DNA of 64,000 nucleotides, taken from assembly GCA_963716735.1 (NCBI GenBank), contig OY970321.1, forward strand, positions 1,426,001 to 1,490,000, in the 5' to 3' direction. Under the pieces are notes generated by a model, which was given only the letters and a program-made list of their open reading frames with translations, did no database searches and was not told the origin of the DNA. This document shows, piece by piece, positions 7,948 to 15,546 of this stretch (positions within the stretch are counted from its first letter, which is position 1; the number at the start of each line of letters is the position of its first letter). This DNA comes from VRUE01 sp963716735. Lineage in GTDB: Bacteria > Actinomycetota > Thermoleophilia > Solirubrobacterales > 70-9. The translations under genes and the position numbers were made by a program.

Positions 7948-9159
7948 TCAGGCGCGAGATTCGGCCCAGACGAAGCCGATGAAGACGAGGAGATAGACGC
8001 CGCCGATCTCGAGCAGGAGGGCACCGGAGTCGTTGGCAAGGGTGCCCACCACGGTCGCGGCGAGGGCGCCGAGCATGCCGGCGCGCATCGCCGGGAGGCC
8101 GTGCAGCCAGGCCGCCAGGCGGTCACGGCGCAGCCAAGCGATGGCGGCCGAGGCGATGACAATCGGCAGCCCCGCCAGGAGGATCGGCCGGCCAAAGCTT
8201 TCCCCCGCCTCGCGCAGCCGGTGAGCGAAGACCGCGAGGACATCTCCGCCGCTCTTCGCGTCGAGGACGGTGCGGGTGAGATGGGCGTTGGCACCCGTGA
8301 TTAGGTCCACCGCGGAGAGAAGCACCAGCACGGGCAACGGCAGAAGAAAGGCCAGCAGGGCAAGGCGCGGGCGGGCAGCAAGGAGCGCGGCGGCGACTGC
8401 GGCGCCAAGCGGGAGCGTGATCGCCGCCCCGACATCGGCGCCGTAGCGACCGTAGGCGAAAACAAAGGAGAAGACCAAGGCGACGACGAGGAAGACTGCC
8501 GGGCCGTGGGCGGCGCGGCTGCGCTGCCGAGCTTGTCCCCCCTGGGGTGGGGCAAAACCCGTCAGCGCGGCGCCGGTGCCGACCAGGATCAGGACGACCA
8601 GGCAGGCCTCGAGCTCGTTGCCGATCCCGTAGAAGCGGTGGCCGGCGGCGGGATTCGGGCCCACCAGTGACAGCTGGGTGAGGGGCGAGCCGGCGATCAG
8701 GTCGATCGCGTAGGCGAACGCAGTCGCGCCACAGGCGACGCCCAGCGCCCGGTAGCCGCCCAGCGCCCTCAGGGTGAGCGCCGCCAACAGCGGCGAGCCG
8801 AGCATGACCAGTAGCCGTTCGGCCCCGACGCTCGGCTCCAGCGCCGCCCCGACCAGGCAGAGCAACGGCAGATAGACCATTGAGAGCGCCAGCAACCGCG
8901 CCGCAACCCGCCCGGCGCGGCGGCGATCCAGTCCTATCGCCAGGCCGAAGGCCCCCAGCCAGACCAGCAGCGTCACCCCGACGACCGGCGCTCGCCGGCC
9001 GGCGACGTCCCAGAGGCGGTCTCCCGGCGGGGCGTCCCTGACCACCGCGAGCGGATCTCCCTGAAAGCCGGCTCCGGCCAGATGCAGCGCCAGCAGGAAC
9101 GCGATCGCAGCGGCCACCAGCGCCGCCGGCGCTATCGTGACCCCGATGGCCGACCGCAC
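7948..9159 (-). CDS. Polytopic membrane protein of unknown function
   Basis: A hydrophobic protein of about 400 residues with ten or more predicted membrane segments and a conserved-looking central HRFYGIGNELEA loop followed by a FAYGRYGADVGAAI stretch. I do not recognise a characterised family; similar proteins are common in actinobacteria as uncharacterised membrane proteins. The start is uncertain. The longest frame begins at 9234, inside hemQ. A GTG at 9159 gives a positively charged N-terminus before the first helix, and a GTG at 9117 would avoid any overlap with hemQ. The gene is divergent from hemQ. Confidence 0.65.
   Translation of the reverse strand: MRSAIGVTIAPAALVAAAIAFLLALHLAGAGFQGDPLAVVRDAPPGDRLWDVAGRRAPVVGVTLLVWLGAFGLAIGLDRRRAGRVAARLLALSMVYLPLLCLVGAALEPSVGAERLLVMLGSPLLAALTLRALGGYRALGVACGATAFAYAIDLIAGSPLTQLSLVGPNPAAGHRFYGIGNELEACLVVLILVGTGAALTGFAPPQGGQARQRSRAAHGPAVFLVVALVFSFVFAYGRYGADVGAAITLPLGAAVAAALLAARPRLALLAFLLPLPVLVLLSAVDLITGANAHLTRTVLDAKSGGDVLAVFAHRLREAGESFGRPILLAGLPIVIASAAIAWLRRDRLAAWLHGLPAMRAGMLGALAATVVGTLANDSGALLLEIGGVYLLVFIGFVWAESRA
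9133..9138 (+). promoter_or_regulatory. -10 box of a leaderless promoter (hemQ)
   Basis: TATCGT ends seven bases before the ATG at 9146. It favours that ATG over the in-frame GTG at 9137. Confidence 0.5.
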
Positions 9160-9844
9160 GTTCGCCAAGTTCACTTTCTTCAAGATCGACCCCGAGTGGC
9201 GCCGCCGTGACGCCGAGCTGCGCGCCGCCGACAAGCAGGAGTTCCTCGCGGCGTGTGAGGACTTCGCCCTCGACCGCTCTCTGCGCGCCTACTCAACCAT
9301 AGGCACGCGCGGCGACGTCGACCTGGTCGTCCTCTCCCAGAGCCCCAACCTCGACGACCTGCACACCTTCCACGTCGTCCTCGGGCAGAGCGGCCTGGCG
9401 AAGTGGATGGAGACGCCGCACTCCTTCCTCTCGATGACCAAACGTTCGCCCTACAGCGAGGAGCAGGCGCGGCCGGAGATCTGCGTCTCCGAGCGCAAGT
9501 ACCTCTTCCTCTACCCGATGGTCAAGCAGCGCCGCTGGTACGGGCTGGCGCCGGAGGAGCGCGGTCGGATCATGAAAAGCCACATCGAGGTCGGCCGTCG
9601 CTACCCCGAGATCACGATCAACACCTCCTACTCGTTCGGCCTCGACGACCAGGAGTTCGTCGTCGCCTTCGAGGGCGACGACCCGGGGATGTTCCTCGAC
9701 CTGGTCAACGAGCTGCGCCCGACCGAGTCGAGCGCGTACACGGAGCGCGAGACGCCGATCTTCACCTGCGTCGCGATGTCGGTGCGCAAGGCGCTCGACG
9801 CGCTCGACGGTACGGCTTCAGCCGTACCGATATATGACCGATAA
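9146..9844 (+). CDS. hemQ: HemQ, coproheme decarboxylase (chlorite dismutase family)
   Basis: HemQ (ChdC) converts coproheme to protoheme, the last step of the coproporphyrin-dependent heme pathway of actinobacteria and firmicutes. The 232-residue protein has the family layout: FFKIDPEWRR at the N-terminus, the YPMVKQRRWY block of the active-site region, and the proximal heme histidine in MKSHIEVGRRYP followed by the conserved GLDDQEFVVAFEGD. A chlorite dismutase reading is unlikely because this sequence type is the actinobacterial HemQ. No other heme gene lies in the window. The last seven codons overlap a strong hairpin (9808-9829). Confidence 0.9.
   Translation: MADRTFAKFTFFKIDPEWRRRDAELRAADKQEFLAACEDFALDRSLRAYSTIGTRGDVDLVVLSQSPNLDDLHTFHVVLGQSGLAKWMETPHSFLSMTKRSPYSEEQARPEICVSERKYLFLYPMVKQRRWYGLAPEERGRIMKSHIEVGRRYPEITINTSYSFGLDDQEFVVAFEGDDPGMFLDLVNELRPTESSAYTERETPIFTCVAMSVRKALDALDGTASAVPIYDR
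9808..9829 (+). promoter_or_regulatory. Perfect hairpin at the 3' end of hemQ
   Basis: CGGTACGGCT and AGCCGTACCG pair over ten bases around a two-base TC centre. It lies within the last hemQ codons, about 25 bases before the PAS gene start. It could end or stabilise the hemQ message or be a protein-binding site; there is no T-tract for a classic terminator. Confidence 0.55.
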
Positions 9845-9850
9845 TCGGTC
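9836..9850. promoter_or_regulatory. Operator-like palindrome covering a -10 box
   Basis: GACCGAT-A-ATCGGTC is a perfect 15-bp palindrome. It contains GATAAT (9840-9845), which ends nine bases before the ATG at 9855 and could be the -10 box of the PAS gene. A protein bound here would block that promoter. Confidence 0.5.
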
Positions 9851-9854
9851 GTGG

Positions 9855-10397
9855 ATGACCGTTGAGGCCCTCAGCTACGCGATAGACGACGAAGACCGCC
9901 TGATCAGGGTCGACGACGGCTACTACCGCTTCGCCGAGGAGAACGGCTGGGGCGACGCGGGCGCAAGCCTCGGGCGCTCGCTCTGGGACTTCGTCGCCGG
10001 CCACGACGTGAAGAAGCTGCAGCGGCTGCTGTTGCGACGCGTACGCGAAGGAGTCCGTGACGTGGAACTTCCCTTCCGCTGCGACGGCCCCGACGTAACT
10101 CGGGAGATGGACATCCGCATCGCCGCCGACAGCACCGGCCGGGTGGTGCTCTTCTCCGCCCGGCTGCGCTCGGAGGAGGAACGGGAGGAGCCGCAGCCGC
10201 TCTTCGACCCGGGCGCGGCGCGCGACGACGACGACTTCCTGCCGATGTGCGCCTGGTGCGATCGCTTCCTGGTCGACGGCGAGTGGGTCGAGGTCGAGGA
10301 GGCGGCAAAGCGCCTCGAGCTCTTCCGCCGCAGCGAGATACCGACGCTCGACCACGGCGTCTGCCCCCAGTGCAGCCGGCAATTGCTCGCTGCCTAG
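9855..10397 (+). CDS. PAS-like protein with C-terminal cysteine (zinc-ribbon-like) motif
   Basis: The N-terminal 100 residues resemble a PAS fold (RVDDGYYRFAEENGW, then LGRSLWDFVAG). The C-terminal part carries MCAWCDRF and, about 40 residues later, HGVCPQCSRQ, a C-x2-C ... C-x2-C pattern found at the end of some bacterial PAS and response-regulator proteins and likely to bind zinc. No kinase, HTH or output domain is present, so it may be a sensory adaptor. The ATG at 9855 is preferred because of the upstream GATAAT box; an ATG at 9834, overlapping the hemQ stop, is the alternative. Confidence 0.7.
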   Translation: MTVEALSYAIDDEDRLIRVDDGYYRFAEENGWGDAGASLGRSLWDFVAGHDVKKLQRLLLRRVREGVRDVELPFRCDGPDVTREMDIRIAADSTGRVVLFSARLRSEEEREEPQPLFDPGAARDDDDFLPMCAWCDRFLVDGEWVEVEEAAKRLELFRRSEIPTLDHGVCPQCSRQLLAA

Positions 10398-10434
10398 GCG
10401 CGGCGAGCCGGTTTCCCTATCCTTCCGCGTTCCA

Positions 10435-11841
10435 ATGACCCAGATCGGAACCGAAGAGAATCCCGTACGCGTCGCGATCGTCGGCGCCGGCCCGTCCGGC
10501 TTCTACGCCGCAGAGCACATCCTCAAGGATGCCGAGACGCACGCCCAGGTCGACCTCTTCGACCGTCTCCCCACCCCCTTCGGGCTGGTTCGCGGCGGCG
10601 TCGCCCCCGACCATCCCAAGATCAAGTCGGTGACCCGGGTCTACGAAAAAACCGCCGCGCGCGACGGCTTTCGCTTCTTCGGCAACGTCAAGGTCGGCCA
10701 CGACATCGAGGTCGAGGACCTCGAGCGGCTCTACCACGCGATCGTCTTCACGGTCGGCTGCGAGACCGACCGCCAGCTCGGCATTCCCGGCGAGGAGCTG
10801 CCCGGCAGCCACGCCGCCACCTCCTTCGTCGGCTGGTACAACGCCCACCCCGACTACTGCGAGGAGGAGTTCGACCTCTCATCCGAGCGGGCGGTGGTGA
10901 TCGGCAACGGCAACGTGGCGATGGACGTGGCGCGGATGCTGGCGCTGACCGACCACGAGCTGCGCCAGACCGACACCGCCGACCACGCGATCGAGCTGCT
11001 CGACCGCAAGCAGATCCGCGAGATCGTCGTGCTCGGCCGTCGCGGGCCCGTCCAGGCCGCCTTCACCAACCCTGAGATCAAGGAGCTCGGTGAGATGGAG
11101 GACGCCGACGTGGTCGTCGACCCCGCCGACGTCGAGCTCGATCCGGCGAGCACCGCCTTCCTCGAGTCCGAGGAGGCCGACAAGACGACCCGCGTCAACG
11201 TCGAGACGCTGCGCGAGTTCTCCCAGCGCGAGCCCGAGGGCAAGAAGCAGCGGATCGTGCTGCGCTTCCTCGCCTCGCCGGTCGAGATCAAGGGCGACGG
11301 CAAGGTCGAAAAGATCGTCATCGGCCGCAATGAGCTGGTCGAGGAGGGCGGCAGCCTGCGGGCCAAGGACACCGGCAAGCGCGAAGAGCTGGAGTGCGGC
11401 CTGGTGTTGCGCTCCGTCGGCTACACCGGCATCCCGATCGAGGGCGTCCCCTTCGACGAGAAGCGCGGCCTGATCCTCAATGAGGGCGGCCGCGTACTCG
11501 ACTCGCACGACTCCGGCCACAAGGTCGGCCACTACACCGCGGGCTGGATCAAGCGCGGCCCCTCCGGCGTGATCGGCACGAACAAGAAAGACGCCCTCGA
11601 GACCGTCCAACACCTTCTCGCCGACGTCGGGTCGCAGACCCTGCTCATCCCGGCAAACCCGGAGCCGTCCGCGGTCGAGGATCTGCTCGCCGAGCGCGGC
11701 ATCCGCTTCGTCAGCTTCGAGGACTGGCAGGCGATCGACCAGGCCGAGGTCGGCCGCGGCGAACCCCACGGTCGCCCCCGAGTCAAGTTCGTCCGCGTCG
11801 AGGAGATGCTCGAGACGCTGAGCGAGCAGGTCTCAAGCTAG
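10435..11841 (+). CDS. fprA: FprA-type ferredoxin/flavodoxin-NADP+ reductase
   Basis: A 468-residue flavoprotein of the adrenodoxin reductase/FprA family that passes electrons between NADPH and ferredoxins. The FAD-binding Rossmann motif VAIVGAGPSGFYAAE is at residues 12-26, followed by the family signature PTPFGLVRGGVAPDHPKIK. The NADP motif VIGNGNVAMDVARML lies near residue 155, and the C-terminal GWIKRGPSGVIGTNK stretch is also diagnostic. It probably supplies reductant to the ferredoxin-dependent enzymes of the cell; the iron-sulfur genes downstream fit this. It is followed by palindrome copy 3. Confidence 0.93.
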   Translation: MTQIGTEENPVRVAIVGAGPSGFYAAEHILKDAETHAQVDLFDRLPTPFGLVRGGVAPDHPKIKSVTRVYEKTAARDGFRFFGNVKVGHDIEVEDLERLYHAIVFTVGCETDRQLGIPGEELPGSHAATSFVGWYNAHPDYCEEEFDLSSERAVVIGNGNVAMDVARMLALTDHELRQTDTADHAIELLDRKQIREIVVLGRRGPVQAAFTNPEIKELGEMEDADVVVDPADVELDPASTAFLESEEADKTTRVNVETLREFSQREPEGKKQRIVLRFLASPVEIKGDGKVEKIVIGRNELVEEGGSLRAKDTGKREELECGLVLRSVGYTGIPIEGVPFDEKRGLILNEGGRVLDSHDSGHKVGHYTAGWIKRGPSGVIGTNKKDALETVQHLLADVGSQTLLIPANPEPSAVEDLLAERGIRFVSFEDWQAIDQAEVGRGEPHGRPRVKFVRVEEMLETLSEQVSS

Positions 11842-11849
11842 GCCTCCCC

Positions 11850-11968
11850 AAGGAGCCGTCCCGGCAGGGATTCCACTTAACTTTTTGGGTGGATCGCTTT
11901 TGTGCTGGCGCACGACCGCCGACGACCAAAAAGTACAAGACGTTTCATCCCTACCGGGACGGCTCCTT
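11850..11968. repeat. Structured palindromic element, copy 3
   Basis: Arms 11850-11871 and 11947-11968 pair over 22 bases with one C/A mismatch on the plus strand, which would be a U-G wobble in the minus-strand RNA. The inner stem is ACTTTTTGG (11880-11888) with CCAAAAAGT (11926-11934): relative to copies 1 and 2 the C-G pair after TTTTT has become G-C, and the outer C-G pair beside the loop has become A-T. It lies between convergent genes, and its right arm encodes the last residues (EPSR) and stop of the minus-strand hydrolase. Confidence 0.87.
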
Positions 11969-12850
11969 ACCCAAGACTCGGTTTAGGAAGTCGACCTGAT
12001 CGGCAGCGACCTGGTTGAAGATTGCGTTGGAGAAGGGTGCGAAGTGGCCGCCGGGGTAGGTGCGCAGCTCGCCTTGCGGCGCCCCTTCCGCCGCCCGCCT
12101 GCCGAGCTTGGGTGGGTTGATGTCGTCGTCTTCGGTGAGGCAGTAGAGGATCGGGCAGGCGATGTGGCGGGTCTTACGCGCCAGCCGGTACGGCGGCGCC
12201 AGGGCGACGCGGGCGCAGAGCTCGTTGCACCAGGACGACCCCGGCGGGGTCACCGATTCGAAGCCTGGAACCGAGCCGGGGCTGTTGAGGGCAGCAAGAG
12301 AACCGGGCGGGCCGGCGGCGGCGACTCTGTAGGGCTCGGCGCCGCGTAACACCCGTAGACCGTCGCGCACTCCCGCTGCGCCGAGCCGGACGAGATGGGC
12401 CGACCCGCCGATGTGGAGCAGGGAGCGAGCCCCGTCGACGACCGGCGCCACGCAGATCGCGGCGGCGATCCCGGGCTCGGTGAGGAGCAGGGACTGGACG
12501 TTCCCCCCGCCCAGCGAGAAGCCCCAGAGCACGACGCGGTCTGGATCCACGCCGTCCACGGAGCGAGCGAAGGCGACCGCGGCGCGGTAGTCGTCGCGCT
12601 GCCGCGTGGCGCTCGTCAGCCCGCGGGGCTCGCCACCGCTATCGCCGAAGCAGCGGTAGTCGAAGGCGAGAGCGGCGAAGCCGGCGTCGGCGAAGCGGCG
12701 GGCGAAGAGCTCGAGGCCCTGGTCGCGCACGCAGGAGAGGCCCGAGGCCATCACCACGCACGGTGCCGCAGCGGCCGCCGCTTGCGGCCGGAACAACCAG
12801 GCCCCGCACTCGTCGCTGCCCGAGGCGAAGCGGACCTCCTCCCGTCCCAT
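11951..12850 (-). CDS. Alpha/beta hydrolase (dienelactone hydrolase/Xaa-Pro peptidase-like)
   Basis: A 299-residue hydrolase from the ATG at 12850. It has the oxyanion-region MASGLSCVRDQG, the strand-turn FDYRCFGDSGG and the nucleophile elbow GFSLGGG, where serine is the likely nucleophile. The acid is probably in YCLTEDDDINPP and the histidine in YPGGHFAPF, so the triad is complete. The substrate is unknown. The frame stays open upstream to 13006, but that stretch is arginine/proline-rich and overlaps bolA on the other strand. The last four residues are encoded by palindrome copy 3. Confidence 0.82.
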   Translation of the reverse strand: MGREEVRFASGSDECGAWLFRPQAAAAAAPCVVMASGLSCVRDQGLELFARRFADAGFAALAFDYRCFGDSGGEPRGLTSATRQRDDYRAAVAFARSVDGVDPDRVVLWGFSLGGGNVQSLLLTEPGIAAAICVAPVVDGARSLLHIGGSAHLVRLGAAGVRDGLRVLRGAEPYRVAAAGPPGSLAALNSPGSVPGFESVTPPGSSWCNELCARVALAPPYRLARKTRHIACPILYCLTEDDDINPPKLGRRAAEGAPQGELRTYPGGHFAPFSNAIFNQVAADQVDFLNRVLGKEPSR

Positions 12851-12879
12851 GCGCTCGATCCTACGCCGCACCCGGCCCA

Positions 12880-12885
12880 TACAAT
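12880..12885 (+). promoter_or_regulatory. -10 box of a leaderless promoter (bolA)
   Basis: TACAAT ends six bases before the GTG at 12892; no Shine-Dalgarno sequence is present. Confidence 0.6.
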
Positions 12886-12891
12886 CGCGGC

Positions 12892-13125
12892 GTGGCCAAC
12901 CTGGCGGAAATCGAGGCGATGATCGGGGCGGCGCTGCCCGGCGCAACGGTCGAGGTGGTCGACGAGACCGGCGCCGGCGATCACCTGCGGGCGACGGTGT
13001 CGGCACCGCAGTTCGAGGGTCTCTCGCGGATCGACCAGCACCGCCTGGTCAAGGCCGCGGTCAAGGAGCGCTTCGACGACGGCCAGATCCACGCCCTCTC
13101 GATAACGACCCAGGTGGCGGGGTAG
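12892..13125 (+). CDS. bolA: BolA-family protein
   Basis: A 77-residue BolA/IbaG-like protein. It shows the short alpha-beta fold with VEVVDETGAGDHLRATVSA and the C-terminal GLSRIDQHRLVKAAVKE block, whose histidine can ligate a shared [2Fe-2S] cluster with a monothiol glutaredoxin. The partner glutaredoxin is the next gene, 13 bases downstream, a classic pair in iron-sulfur trafficking and iron regulation. The GTG at 12892 is the start because of the TACAAT box; a longer frame upstream to 12763 overlaps the divergent hydrolase and is not coding. Confidence 0.88.
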   Translation: MANLAEIEAMIGAALPGATVEVVDETGAGDHLRATVSAPQFEGLSRIDQHRLVKAAVKERFDDGQIHALSITTQVAG

Positions 13126-13138
13126 CTACTCTGTGGCC

Positions 13139-13519
13139 ATGGTCGATCCCCAGCTGAAAGAGAAGGTCGAGGAGCTGATCGCCGCCAACCCGGTGCTGCT
13201 CTTCATGAAAGGCACGCCGGAGATGCCGCGCTGCGGCTTCTCGATGCGGGTGGTGCAGGTCCTCGACTCGATGGACGTCGAGTACGGCGCGGTTGACGTC
13301 CTCCCCGCTCTACAGCCGCTGCGCGAGGTGACCGCGGAGATCTCCGACTGGCAGACCTTCCCGCAGCTCTACGTCAACGGCGAGCTGGTCGGCGGCGCCG
13401 ACCTGGTCGAGGAGATGTTCGACTCGGGCGAGCTCGCCGAAGCGCTGGGGGTCGAGCAGCCGGAGGTTGCCCCTGCTGCCGCGCCGCCGGCGCAATCGCC
13501 GCCGCTGAAGATCGAATAG
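13139..13519 (+). CDS. grxD: Monothiol CGFS glutaredoxin (Grx4/GrxD type)
   Basis: A 126-residue protein with the monothiol active site CGFS in KGTPEMPRCGFSMR, the WQTFPQLYVNGELVGG block that binds glutathione, and a proline/alanine-rich tail. CGFS glutaredoxins carry a glutathione-coordinated [2Fe-2S] cluster and deliver it with BolA. An in-frame GTG at 13133 is a possible alternative start. The gene converges on the A-type carrier gene 15 bases downstream. Confidence 0.92.
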   Translation: MVDPQLKEKVEELIAANPVLLFMKGTPEMPRCGFSMRVVQVLDSMDVEYGAVDVLPALQPLREVTAEISDWQTFPQLYVNGELVGGADLVEEMFDSGELAEALGVEQPEVAPAAAPPAQSPPLKIE

Positions 13520-13534
13520 CGCGCCCGGACGGCG

Positions 13535-13927
13535 CTAGACAGCTGCAGCCGTAGCGTCAGCCGCGTCGTCTTTGACTTGAAAGGACGAGCCGCAACCGCA
13601 GGCCGCAACGACATTCGGGTTGTTGACCTGGAATCCCGCGCCCTGCAGGCCTTCTACGTAGTCGACCTCCGAACCGAAGACGAACTGCATGCTGACCTTG
13701 TCGACGACGACGGCGACGCCGTCGACCTCGAAGACGTGGTCGTCGTCCTTGGCGCGGTCGAAGGCGAGCGCGTACTGGAAGCCGGAGCAGCCGCCGCCGC
13801 GGACCGCGACGCGCAGCGCCTGGCTCTCGGCCTCGTCCTGACCGCCCAACAGCTCGCCGATCTTCTCGGCCGCCTTGTCGGTCAGCGTGATCGCCTCTTG
13901 TGGGCTGTTGGTGGTCGCCTCAGTCAC
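13535..13927 (-). CDS. erpA: A-type iron-sulfur carrier (HesB/IscA/ErpA family)
   Basis: A 130-residue protein with the three conserved cysteines of A-type carriers: one in RGGGCSGFQY and two in ACGCGSSF near the C-terminus. These proteins hold and transfer [Fe-S] clusters to apoproteins. The GTG at 13927 is chosen since TACACT (13935-13940, minus strand) ends seven bases before it; the frame itself extends to 14008. An alanine-rich tail follows the CGCG motif. Together with bolA and grxD it forms an iron-sulfur delivery group. Whether it is ErpA or another A-type member cannot be told from sequence alone. Confidence 0.88.
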   Translation of the reverse strand: MTEATTNSPQEAITLTDKAAEKIGELLGGQDEAESQALRVAVRGGGCSGFQYALAFDRAKDDDHVFEVDGVAVVVDKVSMQFVFGSEVDYVEGLQGAGFQVNNPNVVAACGCGSSFQVKDDAADATAAAV

Positions 13928-13934
13928 TTCATTA

Positions 13935-13940
13935 AGTGTA
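13935..13940 (-). promoter_or_regulatory. -10 box of a leaderless promoter (A-type carrier gene)
   Basis: On the minus strand TACACT ends seven bases before the GTG at 13927. A GAGAAT-like box for the divergent degV gene lies about 15 bases away, so the 40-bp gap holds two back-to-back promoters. Confidence 0.55.
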
Positions 13941-13967
13941 GCGGCAGGTCTGCGAGAATCGGTTGTC

Positions 13968-14843
13968 TTGACCGCTGCCGCGCCAACCGCCGTCGTCTGC
14001 GACAGCACGGCCTACCTTCCCACCGAGCTCCGCCGCGAACGCGAGATCGAGCTGGTCAGCCTCTACGTCTCGATCGACGGCGAGCAGCAGAAGGAGACCG
14101 AGGTTGGCGATTACGGCGCCTTCTTCGAGCGCCTGCGCGCATCGGAGAGCGGCGCGACGACCTCTCAGCCTTCGATCGGCGATTTCCTCGCCGTCTACGA
14201 GCCGCTGCTCGACGCCGGCCGTGAGATCGCCTCGGTCCATATCTCGGCCGGGATCTCCGGCACCTTCGAGGCCGCGGGCCAGGCCCGGCAGCAGCTGATC
14301 GACGAAGGCAAGGGCGGCGAGCGGATCAAGGTCTTCGACTCGCGCTCGGCGGCCGGCGGGATGGGCCTCTGCGCGCTCGGCGCCGCGGCCGCCGCTGCCT
14401 CTGGGAGCGATGCCGACGCGGCCCTCGCCCGCGCCCAGCAGACCCGCGAGGAGTTGAAGATGTGGTTCGCGATCGACACCCTCGAGTACCTGCGGCGCGG
14501 CGGGCGGATCGGCGGCGCCAGCGCCTTCATCGGCTCGGCGCTGAAGATCAAGCCGATTCTCACCCTGGAGGAGGAGATCACGCCGATCGAGCGCGTCCGC
14601 ACCCGCGCCCGCTCGATCGAGCGCCTGCGCGACTATGCCCGCGAGCGGCACGAGTCCGGACTCGACGCCTGGGTCGTCCAGTACATCCAGGACGACGAGA
14701 CGGCTGCCGCCCTGGCCGACGACGCGCGCGAGATCTTCGGCTGCGAGCCGGCCTTCATCTCCGAGATCGGCGCCGTCCTCGGCGCCCACGTCGGGCCGGG
14801 CCTGCTAGGCATCGGCTCGGTCTCGAAGTCGGTCCTCAGTTGA
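13968..14843 (+). CDS. DegV-family fatty-acid-binding protein
   Basis: A 291-residue DegV protein. The N-terminal AVVCDSTAYLP and the TTSQPSIGDF and SAGISGTFEAA segments are the family's lipid-head-group contacts; DegV/FakB proteins bind a fatty acid and present it to a FakA-type kinase. No kinase gene is in the window. The start is proposed at TTG 13968, near a GAGAAT box; the frame remains open to 13875 but that part overlaps the divergent A-type carrier gene. Confidence 0.87.
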   Translation: MTAAAPTAVVCDSTAYLPTELRREREIELVSLYVSIDGEQQKETEVGDYGAFFERLRASESGATTSQPSIGDFLAVYEPLLDAGREIASVHISAGISGTFEAAGQARQQLIDEGKGGERIKVFDSRSAAGGMGLCALGAAAAAASGSDADAALARAQQTREELKMWFAIDTLEYLRRGGRIGGASAFIGSALKIKPILTLEEEITPIERVRTRARSIERLRDYARERHESGLDAWVVQYIQDDETAAALADDAREIFGCEPAFISEIGAVLGAHVGPGLLGIGSVSKSVLS

Positions 14844-14856
14844 TCTGACTGGGCCG

Positions 14857-15111
14857 TCAGCGGCGGCGACGGCGCATCGCCATGAGCCCGACCGCAAAGC
14901 CCGCCACAGCGGCGCCGACGATCAGCTGACTGCGGTGCTCTTTGACCTGGCGGCGCCAGTCGGTGAGCTCGGTGACGCGGCCGCGCAGGGCTTCGACCGA
15001 GCGGCCGAGGTCCTGACGTTGCACGTCGATGTCGCGGCGGATCTCAGAGGCGGAGCGGCCCGGGAGGCCGGCGGTTGACGGTCGGGCGGGGTCAGGGCTT
15101 GCCATCGCCAT
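14857..15111 (-). CDS. DUF3618-type small membrane-anchored protein
   Basis: An 84-residue protein with the DUF3618 pattern: SASEIRRDIDVQRQDLGRSVEALRGRV is an amphipathic helix and is followed by one membrane segment (LIVGAAVAGFAVGLMAM) and an arginine-rich tail. These proteins travel with holin-X-like proteins in actinobacteria; function unknown. The ATG lies inside the 3' end of the upstream holin-X-like gene, a 20-bp overlap that indicates one operon. Confidence 0.8.
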   Translation of the reverse strand: MAMASPDPARPSTAGLPGRSASEIRRDIDVQRQDLGRSVEALRGRVTELTDWRRQVKEHRSQLIVGAAVAGFAVGLMAMRRRRR

Positions 15112-15535
15112 CTCCTTCCAGCGTGCTCTTGATCTGCTTGGCCTCTTCGATTGCCTGCTCGGGCACCGGCGGCGCTCCCGCCTGGACTGAGCGGTAGGCG
15201 AAGAGCCCGGCGAGGCCGGCGATCAGCAGGAAGAGAGCTGCCTCGACGAAGAAGCCGGGCCAGGCGTTGCCGTCGAAGACCTCTTCGGCCAGCAGCCAGG
15301 CCACCCCCTCCATGATCAGGATCAGGGCAAGGAAGGCGAAGGTGCCGGCGGCGATGCCGACGACCGAGCCGCGCAGGATCTTGCCGACTTTCTCGCCGAT
15401 CTCGGTTTTGGCCAGCTCGATCTCCTCGCGGACGAGCGAAGAAGCGCGTTCGGAGACGTCGAAGACGAGCTCGGCGACCGAGCGGTCGTCGGGCTCGCTC
15501 GGCGGCGGGACAGGGTTGGGCGTGGGATCGGTCAT
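15092..15535 (-). CDS. Actinobacterial holin-X-like (DUF1469) membrane protein
   Basis: A 147-residue protein with an N-terminal amphipathic segment (VSERASSLVREEIELAKTEI) and two membrane helices, the layout of PF07332 (putative actinobacterial holin-X / phage_holin_3_6). Despite the name, these are chromosomal envelope proteins in many actinobacteria and there is no phage gene nearby. It sits between a 44-residue protein and a DUF3618 protein, a recurring small-membrane-protein cluster. Confidence 0.82.
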   Translation of the reverse strand: MTDPTPNPVPPPSEPDDRSVAELVFDVSERASSLVREEIELAKTEIGEKVGKILRGSVVGIAAGTFAFLALILIMEGVAWLLAEEVFDGNAWPGFFVEAALFLLIAGLAGLFAYRSVQAGAPPVPEQAIEEAKQIKSTLEGDGDGKP

Positions 15536-15546
15536 CGCGCCGACCT

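Noticed and set aside
3521..11968. The three palindromes as miniature transposons (MITEs)
   Set aside because: Terminal arms are not conserved between copies, no target-site duplication is visible and no transposase is in the window; paired changes favour a folded structure. Not fully excluded.
15092..15535. Holin-X-like gene as a sign of a prophage
   Set aside because: No endolysin, capsid, integrase or terminase gene is near; this family is chromosomal in many actinobacteria.
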